Assembly (NCBI GenBank): GCA_017644045.1
Contig: JAEPMI010000001.1
Span: forward strand, 426,470 to 490,469
Direction of reading: 5' to 3'
Length of the DNA stretch: 64,000 bases
Origin: Deltaproteobacteria bacterium
GTDB lineage: Bacteria > Myxococcota_A > Polyangia > Polyangiales > Houyiibacteriaceae
Notes under the pieces: generated by a model
Databases searched by the model: none
The model's input: only the letters and a program-made list of their open reading frames with translations
What the model was told of the DNA's origin: nothing
Position numbers and translations under genes: made by a program
Part shown: piece after piece, positions 15,654 through 22,480 of the stretch
Numbering within the stretch: the stretch's first letter is position 1
How the letters are laid out: each line of letters opens with the position of its first letter

Positions 15654-16047
15654 GGGGAGTCTCCATGAACATCTCGCCCTCGTTCGAGGTGACCACCAGG
15701 GTGGTCCACGCTCGGGCGGAGCGCTTGTCGTGGGTCAGGTTTCGGATCTCGTAGCTCACGAGCAGCCGCTGCTCGATCTCCTTGAAGCGCGCCTCCACCG
15801 ACAGCCGCTCGTCGAAGCGCATGGGGAAGGCGTAGCGACAGCGGGTCTCGATCATCAAGAGCCGGAAACCCATCGCCATGAAGTCCGCCACGTCCAGCCG
15901 GTGCCGATGGAAGAGGTCGGTCCGCGCGATCTCCAAGTATTTGTAGTAGTGGCCGTGCCAAACGATCCCCAGTGGGTCGCAATCGTGGAAAGGCACCAGC
16001 TGTTCGTGGTGCCCCAGGTGGACGCCGACGGAGGTCTTTTTCTTCAA
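15610..16047 (-). CDS. Hotdog-fold acyl-CoA/ACP thioesterase (4HBT/YbgC-like)
   Basis: 145 aa, normal size for a single-hotdog thioesterase. The active-site segment HDCDPLGIVWHGHYYKYLE matches the 4-hydroxybenzoyl-CoA thioesterase/YbgC signature with its catalytic Asp. Later segments ETRCRYAFPMRFDERLSVEA and LLVSYEIRNL form the central helix and sheet. It overlaps the upstream acyltransferase by 4 nt and the downstream LolA-like gene by 44 nt, so it is part of a coupled operon. Substrate is probably an acyl thioester of a polyketide or lipid. Confidence 0.88.
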   Translation of the reverse strand: MKKKTSVGVHLGHHEQLVPFHDCDPLGIVWHGHYYKYLEIARTDLFHRHRLDVADFMAMGFRLLMIETRCRYAFPMRFDERLSVEARFKEIEQRLLVSYEIRNLTHDKRSARAWTTLVVTSNEGEMFMETPREIRDRILDPAGAA

Positions 16048-17051
16048 TGGTCGTCCTTCGGCGGGGCCGCGGCGGGAGGCTCGGCCCAGAAGTCGTAGAA
16101 GTTGAACCAGTTGTCCGGGGCGTCCTTGCAGAAGTCGGCCAGGATGTCGGCGTACTGCTGGGCGTAGGCCTGAATGGCCTCCATGCGGTTGCCACGCGGG
16201 AGCTTCACCCGCTCGGCGAAGGGGATGCAGAAGAGCTCGTAGGTCGCCTTGCCGCGGTAGATGCCCGCCACGAAGTAGACGGGCGCCTTGAGGGTCGCGG
16301 CCAGGATGTAGGGGCCGGCGGGGAGCCAGGCCTTCTGACCCAGGAAGTCCACCTGCACCGCCTTGGCGCCGGGTTGGACCCGGTCGCCTAGGATGGCCAC
16401 CAAACCGCCCTCCTCGAGCTTCTCACGGATGGAGAGCATGAAGCCCATGCGCCCACCCTCGGAGTCGATCTCGATCAGGCGCACCTTGGACCCGGGGTCG
16501 AGCTCCTCGAGCACCTGGTTGAAGCGTCGAGCGTTCTTGGTGAACACCACCGGGTAGAGCGGGAGCGCCTCGCGGCCGCTCTGCTCGCGCATCGCGTGGA
16601 ACGACCCGAGGTGGGCACCGAGCAGGATCGCGCCCTCGCCCGTGTCGCGGAGCTTGGCGAGGTGGTGGTGACCGTTCCGGGTCACGCGGAAGAACTCCGT
16701 CTTCCCGCGCATGAAGAAGAGCGCGTCGAGCGCGCACTGGGCGAAGCGCCGCACCTGGCGGTAGACGTCCATCCGCGTGGTGGTCAGCCCGAGCCGCGCG
16801 CGGAACTGCTCCGTCGCCTTGTTCGCCGGCGTGCTGAGCAGCGTGTAGTAGGCGGCGATCATCGCGACGAGGCCCCGGCCCGCGGTCCGCCCCATCATCG
16901 TCGCCATCACGATCACGGCCTTGATGCCGAAGACCGAGCCACGCTCGCCGACATCGCGCCAGCCCGCCTCTTCGAGCTCTTCCTCGCGCTCGGCGCGCTC
17001 CTGAGCGCGCTCACGCCCGAGGATGCGTCCGCGCAGATCGAGATCCTTCAC
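16044..17051 (-). CDS. LPLAT-family acyltransferase (LpxL-like)
   Basis: 335 aa. A charged 40-residue N-terminus precedes a membrane-associated segment (GIKAVIVMATMMGRTAGRGLVA). The lysophospholipid acyltransferase core includes GAILLGAHLGSFHAMREQ, where H147-LGSF-H152 replaces the usual HX4(D/E), and ILGDRVQPGAKAVQVDFLGQ and LPAGPYILAATLKAPVYFVAG as later LpxL-like motifs. It likely acylates a lipid or glycolipid acceptor on the inner membrane. It overlaps both neighbours by 4 nt. The His at the acidic position is odd and may reflect subfamily chemistry. Confidence 0.82.
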   Translation of the reverse strand: MKDLDLRGRILGRERAQERAEREEELEEAGWRDVGERGSVFGIKAVIVMATMMGRTAGRGLVAMIAAYYTLLSTPANKATEQFRARLGLTTTRMDVYRQVRRFAQCALDALFFMRGKTEFFRVTRNGHHHLAKLRDTGEGAILLGAHLGSFHAMREQSGREALPLYPVVFTKNARRFNQVLEELDPGSKVRLIEIDSEGGRMGFMLSIREKLEEGGLVAILGDRVQPGAKAVQVDFLGQKAWLPAGPYILAATLKAPVYFVAGIYRGKATYELFCIPFAERVKLPRGNRMEAIQAYAQQYADILADFCKDAPDNWFNFYDFWAEPPAAAPPKDDH

Positions 17052-17692
17052 GAGCCCTCCTCGTCCGGCCGCGGCGGCCAGACCATGGCGAGCAGCCGGT
17101 CGTGGGGACCGCGGCCGTACTCGCGGAAGCGCGCCTTCCGGAGGATGTACTCACCCACGAACATGCCGCCCATGAGCGCGTAGGCGATGCCGCCCGCGTA
17201 GATGGCCCACCAGCGCGTGGGCGCCACCAGCGCGAGCACGCCGGCGAGGGCGCCATTGAGCGTGAAGAAGACGCACCAGGCGACGGTGACCTGCCGGCAG
17301 TGCGCCACCTTCGCCGCGCCGTTCGAGCCCTCGCCGAGCTCCGGCTCCTGCATCCGCGCGAAGCGCTCGATGATGGGCATCTCGCCCTTCAACGAGAGCG
17401 CGAACTGCGCGAGGAGCGCGGCGCTGATCAGCACCGGGAGGAAGAGGAAGAAGACCGGCTCGTTCAGGAGCGTCCCGGTGAGCAGCAGCGCCATGACGCT
17501 GAGCGGGAGCCGCAGCACCGGCCAGAGGTGGGTGCGGTCGCTCTTGAAGACCCGCATGCCGACCAGCGGGACGACGATGGACATCGCCACCAGCCCGACC
17601 GTTCGAGGCGAGCGGTGGGTGAGCGCCCACCAGAGCGCCACCGGATAGGCCACGGCCAACACGGCGTTCACGATCCCCAGGAAGACCTTCAA
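17048..17692 (-). CDS. COG4648-type integral membrane protein
   Basis: 214 aa with about six hydrophobic segments (IVNAVLAVAYPVALWWALT; TVGLVAMSIVVPLVGM; SVMALLLTGTLLNEPVFFLF; LISAALLAQFALSLK; VAWCVFFTLNGALAGVLALV; WWAIYAGGIAYALMGGMFVG) and the loop FARMQEPELGEG. This is the predicted membrane protein found beside acyltransferases and dehydratases in aryl-polyene-like and dialkylresorcinol loci. Biochemical role unknown. It sits 9 bp after the ketoreductase gene and overlaps the acyltransferase by 4 nt. Confidence 0.78.
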   Translation of the reverse strand: MKVFLGIVNAVLAVAYPVALWWALTHRSPRTVGLVAMSIVVPLVGMRVFKSDRTHLWPVLRLPLSVMALLLTGTLLNEPVFFLFLPVLISAALLAQFALSLKGEMPIIERFARMQEPELGEGSNGAAKVAHCRQVTVAWCVFFTLNGALAGVLALVAPTRWWAIYAGGIAYALMGGMFVGEYILRKARFREYGRGPHDRLLAMVWPPRPDEEGS

Positions 17693-17701
17693 ACGGACTC
17701 C

Positions 17702-18424
17702 CTAGAGTCCCCCGCTCATCACGATGACCTGGCCGGTCACGTAGGCGGCGCCGTCGCTGGCGAGCCAGGCCGCGAGCGAGGCGACCTCCTCGGGCTTGCC
17801 GATCCGGCGAGCGGGAATCTGCTTCATGATCAGGTCGATGGGGGCGCCTTCGATCATCTCCGTCTCGACGAGGCCGGGCGCGATGGCATTCACGGTGATC
17901 TTTCGCTTCGCGACCTCGATGGCGAGCGCTTTCGTGGCGCCGATGAGGCCGGCCTTGGCGGCCGAGTAGTTCACCTGTCCTCGGTTGCCGTTCACCCCGC
18001 TGACCGAGGCGATGTTGATGATGCGGCCCCAGCGCTTGCGGCACATGGGCATCACCAGCGGGCGGGTCACGTTGAAGAAGCCGTCGAGGGTGGTTCGGGT
18101 CACCTTCTCCCAGGCATCCCAGGTCATCTGCGGGAAGCTGTCGTCGATGGCGACACCGGCGTTGTTCACCAGCACGCCGATCGTGAGGCCCTCTTCGAGG
18201 AGCGCTTCGACGGCCGGGGTGGCCTGCTCGCGGTCGGCGACGTCGAACTTGCAGAGGCGGACGCTCCCGCCCGCGCCCTCGATCTCCGCCTTCACGGCCT
18301 CGGCCGCGTCGTCGTTGGAGCGGTAGTTGAGGAGGATCGGGTGGCCCGCCGCGGCGAGCGCCTTCGCGATCGCGGCGCCGATGCCGCGCGATCCCCCAGT
18401 GACCAGAGCGTGAGGCTTGCTCAT
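17702..18424 (-). CDS. 3-oxoacyl-ACP reductase (FabG-type SDR)
   Basis: 240 aa with every FabG feature: TGGSRGIG (9-16), basic residue after beta-2 for NADPH (NYRSND), NNAG (87-90), Ser140, Tyr153 and Lys157 (YSAAKAG), and the C-terminal LASDGAAYVTGQVIVMSGGL. It would reduce beta-ketoacyl-ACP. It heads the five-gene unit ketoreductase, COG4648 protein, acyltransferase, thioesterase, LolA, the order expected for an aryl-polyene-like accessory module. No ketosynthase, ACP, dehydratase or MMPL exporter is present within the window. Confidence 0.9.
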   Translation of the reverse strand: MSKPHALVTGGSRGIGAAIAKALAAAGHPILLNYRSNDDAAEAVKAEIEGAGGSVRLCKFDVADREQATPAVEALLEEGLTIGVLVNNAGVAIDDSFPQMTWDAWEKVTRTTLDGFFNVTRPLVMPMCRKRWGRIINIASVSGVNGNRGQVNYSAAKAGLIGATKALAIEVAKRKITVNAIAPGLVETEMIEGAPIDLIMKQIPARRIGKPEEVASLAAWLASDGAAYVTGQVIVMSGGL

Positions 18425-18481
18425 GGCGGCCTCCTTAGCACGGCCTGCACTTTTGGCCCGAGAGTGAACCCAGAGCCCCGA

Positions 18482-19342
18482 TCAGCCTTCGGAGCCCCCG
18501 ACCTGCATCGCGATGGCCCGCTCGATCACGGGGCCCCAGCTGACCCACTTGTGGTCGCCCTCGAACTCCTCGGCGTGGTGAGGCACACCCGCTTCCTCGA
18601 GGTGCTCGTGGAGCGCCTCGTTGGAGGCCTTGATGCCCGCGCGGTCGCCCTCGGCCCACCCGAGAAAGAGGCGGACGTGGAGGTCTTCGGGCTCCTGCCA
18701 CACCAGGAAGGGGTCGTCCTGGGCCACGTCGGCCGGAGCGCGCGGCGGTCCGAACACCCGGTGCGTCGGGATGAAGAGCGCGTAGAGGCGGCTGTCGACG
18801 AACTCGAGCATCCGCTTCGTGTCGAAGATGGGTCCGCTGAGCACGGTGGCCGTGGCGAAGTGCTCGTGGTGGCGGAGCGCGAAGCGCAGGGTGCCCGCGC
18901 CGCCCATCGAGACGCCCATGACGTGGCAGTCCTCTGGGCAAGGCTTCGTGTGGTACTCGCGCTGCACGTCGGGGAGGAGCTCCATCAGGAGCCAGTCCTC
19001 GTAGCGGCGCGTCCCGTCCCACCAGTTGATCCAGAAGCCGTTGTCTCCCTGCGGCAGGACCACCACGACGCGGGGCAACCGGCCCTCTTCGATCGCGGCG
19101 TCGAGCCGCTCGGCGACCCCGTACTGCTCGAAGTTCTGCGGCTCGTCACCGCCGCCGTGGAGGAAGAGCACCAGCGGCAGCTCCTCGTCGGGCGAGAAGC
19201 CGGGCGGCGTGTACGCCGCGTACGAGAGCCGGGCGCCGTTCATCGCCTGGCTGGTCACGGGCACGTAGTCGAGGCGCTCTCGCTGCTGGCCGCAGCCGGC
19301 GAGGAGTGCCAGGGCGAGCATGGACGGGGCGACGCGAGTCAT
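18482..19342 (-). CDS. Lipoprotein esterase, alpha/beta hydrolase of the EsteraseD/FrmB type
   Basis: 286 aa; lipobox LALLAGC (Cys17). The hydrolase core has LVLFLHGGGDEPQ for the oxyanion loop, the nucleophile Ser145 in GVSMGGAG, WAEGDRAGIKAS probably carrying the acid, and EFEGDHKW carrying the His. The layout matches secreted putative esterases of the esterase D/feruloyl esterase type. It is 57 bp upstream of the ketoreductase operon on the same strand and could be co-transcribed with it. Substrate unknown. Confidence 0.84.
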   Translation of the reverse strand: MTRVAPSMLALALLAGCGQQRERLDYVPVTSQAMNGARLSYAAYTPPGFSPDEELPLVLFLHGGGDEPQNFEQYGVAERLDAAIEEGRLPRVVVVLPQGDNGFWINWWDGTRRYEDWLLMELLPDVQREYHTKPCPEDCHVMGVSMGGAGTLRFALRHHEHFATATVLSGPIFDTKRMLEFVDSRLYALFIPTHRVFGPPRAPADVAQDDPFLVWQEPEDLHVRLFLGWAEGDRAGIKASNEALHEHLEEAGVPHHAEEFEGDHKWVSWGPVIERAIAMQVGGSEG

Positions 19343-19384
19343 CGGCCAGGTCTAAGGCCATCGGCGACGGTCGACCAGGTTGGC

Positions 19385-19394
19385 GAACGTGTTC
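19385..19394. promoter_or_regulatory. GAAC-N2-GTTC dyad upstream of the first CXXCH lipoprotein
   Basis: GAAC-GT-GTTC, 48 bp before the GTG at 19442. The reverse-complement form recurs at 23938-23947 before the antiporter gene. The same half-sites, spaced by 3 bp, occur at 28087-28101 and 57462-57472. Possible operator or promoter part. Short enough for chance. Confidence 0.25.
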
Positions 19395-19441
19395 TACGCG
19401 GAATGGTGAGCCGGTTTGCCGCGCTCGCGGCACCATCATCC

Positions 19442-19813
19442 GTGCGACTCGGACACACACTCGCCTTCACCGCCCTGGTGGTCTCGGCCCTCGGGGGATG
19501 CTTCACCTCCCACGACGACAGCCCCTCGGACGACGGCCGGGACATGCGGGTCGGCGACCGCGACGGCGGACCGCTCCCCGCCGACGCCTTCGTCGACGAC
19601 TGTCCCCCGTTCCCCGGTCCGCCGACACCCGAGATCCGCATCTCCGCCGACGAAGCGGAGTGCGTCGGTGTCACGGCCCCCGACTGCGCGAGCTGCCACA
19701 CCCGCCCCGAGGGTTGGGTGCTGCGACCCGCGGCAGACGGGGCTCCTCCGATTGGCGGCATCGACTTCAGCGAGATCGTCGCCGAATGCATCCCCGACTG
19801 CCGCTTCGACTGA
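19442..19813 (+). CDS. Small lipoprotein with CXXCH motif (copy 1)
   Basis: 123 aa from a GTG start that gives a clean lipoprotein signal (TLAFTALVVSALGGC, Cys20); an ATG at 19403 would add 13 residues. The mature part is Asp-rich, then has PGPPTPEIRISADEAECVGV, a single CASCHTRPEGWVLRP, and ends AECIPDCRFD. CASCH fits the heme-c attachment motif CXXCH, but the other Cys residues also allow a disulfide-bonded domain. A paralogue follows 102 bp downstream and shares all Cys positions and the last residues. Confidence 0.72.
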   Translation: MRLGHTLAFTALVVSALGGCFTSHDDSPSDDGRDMRVGDRDGGPLPADAFVDDCPPFPGPPTPEIRISADEAECVGVTAPDCASCHTRPEGWVLRPAADGAPPIGGIDFSEIVAECIPDCRFD

Positions 19814-19915
19814 CCCGCGGGTCCCTGCGCCAGGCATCGCCTGACGGGGAGCTCGTGCCTCGAACATGTCGCGCCCGTAACGGCGTCGGCTCGCCTCGGA
19901 TGTCAGGGTCGCGGC

Positions 19916-20263
19916 GTGAAACCGAGAACGCCTCTGACCGCCCTGGCACTGATGCTCGCCGTGGGCTGCTTCAACTCTCACGACGACCGCCCGTCGGAGG
20001 AGCGCGACCTGGGAGCCGCGAGGGACAGCGCGGTCGGGCTGGACGCCTCGACCGACTGCCTCCCCTATCCCGGTCCGCCGACGCCCGAGATCCGGATCAC
20101 GGCCGAGGAGGCCGAGTGCGTGGGAATCACGGCTCCCGAGTGTGCGGGCTGCCACACACGACCCGAAGGCTGGGTCCTCCGGCCGATGGATGGGTCCCCC
20201 TCGCTCGACATCGACTTCGGCGACGCCGTCGCCGAATGCATCCCCGACTGCCGCTTCGACTGA
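19916..20263 (+). CDS. Small lipoprotein with CXXCH motif (copy 2)
   Basis: 115 aa, GTG start; lipobox LALMLAVGC (Cys18). Clearly a tandem duplicate of the preceding gene: YPGPPTPEIRITAEEAECVG, CAGCHTRPEGWVLRP and the ending AECIPDCRFD are conserved, while the signal peptide and Asp-rich linker have diverged. Both copies keep one CXXCH and four outer Cys, indicating selection on that layout. It may be a mini cytochrome c or a redox-active surface lipoprotein. No distal heme ligand can be assigned. Confidence 0.74.
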   Translation: MKPRTPLTALALMLAVGCFNSHDDRPSEERDLGAARDSAVGLDASTDCLPYPGPPTPEIRITAEEAECVGITAPECAGCHTRPEGWVLRPMDGSPSLDIDFGDAVAECIPDCRFD

Positions 20264-20316
20264 CCTGCCCGAACGCGTGCGTGCCCCACGAAGAAGAACT
20301 GGGGTAGCGTCGGGCC

Positions 20317-21054
20317 ATGAGCGAGTGGTTCGAGTCGTGGTTCGAAACCGACACATGGCTGCGCATCCACGAGGCCTACTGGCGAGACCGGGCGGCCGAC
20401 GAGGTCGCCGAGCGACTCGAGTCGGTGATGGCTCTGCCCACGGGCAGCCGGATCCTGGACGTGCCTTGCGGCATCGGTCGCCTCAGCGCGGCGCTCGCCG
20501 ATCGCGGCCACCGGGTCCATGGCGTCGATCTCTCGGAGATGGTGCTCGCGGCCGCCCGGTCCCACGCGGGCGATCGCACGGTGACCTTCGAGCGCGGCGA
20601 CATGCGTGAGGTCGAAGGCTCGTCCGAGTTCGATGGCGCCATCTGCTGGTGGGGCAGCTTCGGCTACTTCGGCGACGAAGGAGACGAGGCGTTCGTCCGC
20701 GCGGTGAGGCGTGCGTTGAAACCGGGCGCCCCATTTCTGATCGAGGGATTCGTCATGGAGTCTCTGCTTCCTGGCTTCCAGGCGAGCGGAGTGGGTCGCT
20801 TCGACGACGTGATGTTCGTGGAGGAGCGTCATCTCGACCTCGAGACGTCGACCATCGAGAGCACCTGGACCGTGTTGGAGAACGGCGCGGTCAGCGGTCG
20901 GACCGATGTGCGCGTTCGACTCTATCCGTGGCTGACCTTGCGAGCGCTCCTGAACCGCGCCGGTTTCGAGCACACCACTCTCCTGGACGCCGGCACGCTC
21001 GAGCCCTTCGTCGCGTCGTCGCGCATGGGCCGCACGCTCACGCTGGCCCGCTGA
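20317..21054 (+). CDS. Class I SAM-dependent methyltransferase
   Basis: 245 aa. Motif I is RILDVPCGIGRLS (46-57), the acidic residue after beta-2 is in VHGVDLSEMVL, motif II-like FERGDMREVE, and FDGAICWWGSFGYF provides the beta-4 motif. The C-terminal half (LDLETSTIESTWTVLENG, VRLYPWLTLRALLNRAGF) is a beta-rich domain seen in small-molecule methyltransferases of the Methyltransf_25 group. Substrate unknown. ATG at 20317; monocistronic appearance. Confidence 0.85.
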   Translation: MSEWFESWFETDTWLRIHEAYWRDRAADEVAERLESVMALPTGSRILDVPCGIGRLSAALADRGHRVHGVDLSEMVLAAARSHAGDRTVTFERGDMREVEGSSEFDGAICWWGSFGYFGDEGDEAFVRAVRRALKPGAPFLIEGFVMESLLPGFQASGVGRFDDVMFVEERHLDLETSTIESTWTVLENGAVSGRTDVRVRLYPWLTLRALLNRAGFEHTTLLDAGTLEPFVASSRMGRTLTLAR

Positions 21055-21097
21055 CGTTCGAGGAAGAATCGGGAGCGTCCGCCGGTAGGCTGTGGCC

Positions 21098-21661
21098 ATG
21101 GCCGCCTACGATGCATTTCGAGAGTCCTCCGTCTTCCAGTCCGTCGCTCACACGAGCGATGGTGCGGCAGTGACCCGAGACGGGCTGCCCGCCGACCTCG
21201 CGGCGATCTACGACGCGCTCGATCCCGGCGCGTACGGCGATGGACTCTTCTGGCTCGGCGACCCCACGCTCATGAACGAGACCTTCGGGCCGTGGATGAA
21301 CCCGCGGCCCGGCGTGTCGATGCTCCCCTTCGGCCGGAGCGCGTTCGGCGACGTGTTCTACGTGGCGTTCACGGACACGGTGCCACCCTCTCCGGGCGTG
21401 CTCGACGTCCACTACAAGACCATGCGGCCGGCGTACGCGACGAGCCTCGCCGACTTCTTCGACCGGGTGCTCCTCACGGACTCGTATCGGGCCGAGGAGC
21501 TCCGCGAGCTGCGCTTCCGCCAGGCACGCGACTCGCTCGGCGATCTGGAGGCCGGCGAGTGCTACCACTTCGTCCCCGCGCTCGCGCTCGGGGGCAGCGA
21601 GGACGGCGAGCTCGCCAAGGGCGACTGGGCCGTTCACCTCGAGTTGCTTCGCCAGCTGTGA
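21098..21661 (+). CDS. GAD-like/DUF1851 (Tdi1-like immunity family) protein
   Basis: 187 aa. Segments FGPWMNPRPGVSMLPFGRSA, GDVFYVAF, YATSLADFFDRVLL and the C-terminal LGDLEAGECYHFVPALALGG resemble the GAD-related plus DUF1851 domain layout of Tdi1-type immunity proteins that protect against type VI or polymorphic ADP-ribosyltransferase toxins. No toxin or secretion gene is nearby, so this would be an orphan family member; many of these have no proven immunity role. ATG at 21098; a GTG lies 6 nt upstream. The stop is 2 bp from the convergent hydrolase stop. Confidence 0.55.
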   Translation: MAAYDAFRESSVFQSVAHTSDGAAVTRDGLPADLAAIYDALDPGAYGDGLFWLGDPTLMNETFGPWMNPRPGVSMLPFGRSAFGDVFYVAFTDTVPPSPGVLDVHYKTMRPAYATSLADFFDRVLLTDSYRAEELRELRFRQARDSLGDLEAGECYHFVPALALGGSEDGELAKGDWAVHLELLRQL

Positions 21662-21663
21662 GC

Positions 21664-22392
21664 TCAGCGGTGGGCGAGCGCCCGGTCCGCGAGCTCGTCG
21701 AAGACCGGGGTCCAGGCCAGCCACCCGTGCGGACCCGGGATCGAGAAGGCGCGGCCCTCGGGCAAGGCGTTCTGCAAGAGCTGGAAGTCCGCCACCGACG
21801 GGTCCTGCTCGCCATAGCCCAGATAGATCGGCGTCCCATCGTCGGCGGCGAGCTGCGCCTTGATCCACGCCCAGTTCCGCCGGGTCACGTCCGAACGATC
21901 GCCGGCCGGCCCCTCGAGCTCGCCGGGTGACCAAGCGTCCAACCCCGCGGCGCGGATCTCGTCGAGCACCTCCGGCTCGCCGAGGTAAGGCGCCATGAGA
22001 ATCACCCCGGCGACCTCGTCCGGGTGGGCCGCCGCGTAGCTCACCGCTCCGAAGCCGCCCATCGACGTGCCCACCAGCCAGATGCGCTCGTAGCCCAGCC
22101 GCAGGGCGGGTCCGACCACGTCGCTCTCCAGTCGGGGGAGCACGGAGAAGTCGCGGTAGAAGCCGAAGTGCGCGTGCGCGCCGAGAGCGTCGAAGCGCGT
22201 CTGCTCGTGAACGATGTCCACGAGTCCGTAGCGCTCGAAGACGCCCCCGTCGTCACCGAAGCCCGGCAGGAACACGACCAGCCCGTCGGCGCGCTCCGGA
22301 CCGTGCTCGGCGTGGTCGAGCACCCGGATCGGCGGAGTCGGCGAGGTCAGGAAGCACCCGGCGAGGAGAAGGAACGGCGCGATGCGAAGCAT
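21664..22392 (-). CDS. Lipoprotein alpha/beta hydrolase
   Basis: 242 aa starting MLRIAPFLLLAGC (Cys13 lipidation); the in-frame start 18 nt upstream would add residues before the signal. Core motifs: GLVVFLPGFGDDGGVFERYG, nucleophile in WLVGTSMGGFGAVS, GYGEQDPSVAD with the acid, and IPGPHGWLAW with the His. It is likely a surface esterase or lipase-like enzyme. Convergent with the Tdi1-like gene. The wax ester synthase starts 88 bp away in the opposite direction. Confidence 0.8.
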   Translation of the reverse strand: MLRIAPFLLLAGCFLTSPTPPIRVLDHAEHGPERADGLVVFLPGFGDDGGVFERYGLVDIVHEQTRFDALGAHAHFGFYRDFSVLPRLESDVVGPALRLGYERIWLVGTSMGGFGAVSYAAAHPDEVAGVILMAPYLGEPEVLDEIRAAGLDAWSPGELEGPAGDRSDVTRRNWAWIKAQLAADDGTPIYLGYGEQDPSVADFQLLQNALPEGRAFSIPGPHGWLAWTPVFDELADRALAHR

Positions 22393-22480
22393 GCCCGGAG
22401 CCTGGAGCATCCGTCGGGGGCTTCCAAGGGTCCCGTGCGTACCGAATCAGCCATCGCCACTCGCTTCCCGGTTCTCTATG

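Noticed and set aside
17102-19813. 903-residue plus-strand open frame
   Set aside because: It runs antisense to the FabG, COG4648 and esterase genes, is His/Arg/Glu-rich without domains, and arises from the GC-rich third codon positions of those genes. Only its last 123 codons (from 19442) are a real gene.
21098-21661. Type VI secretion locus
   Set aside because: No Hcp, VgrG, TssB/C or toxin gene in the window; a single immunity-like gene is not enough.
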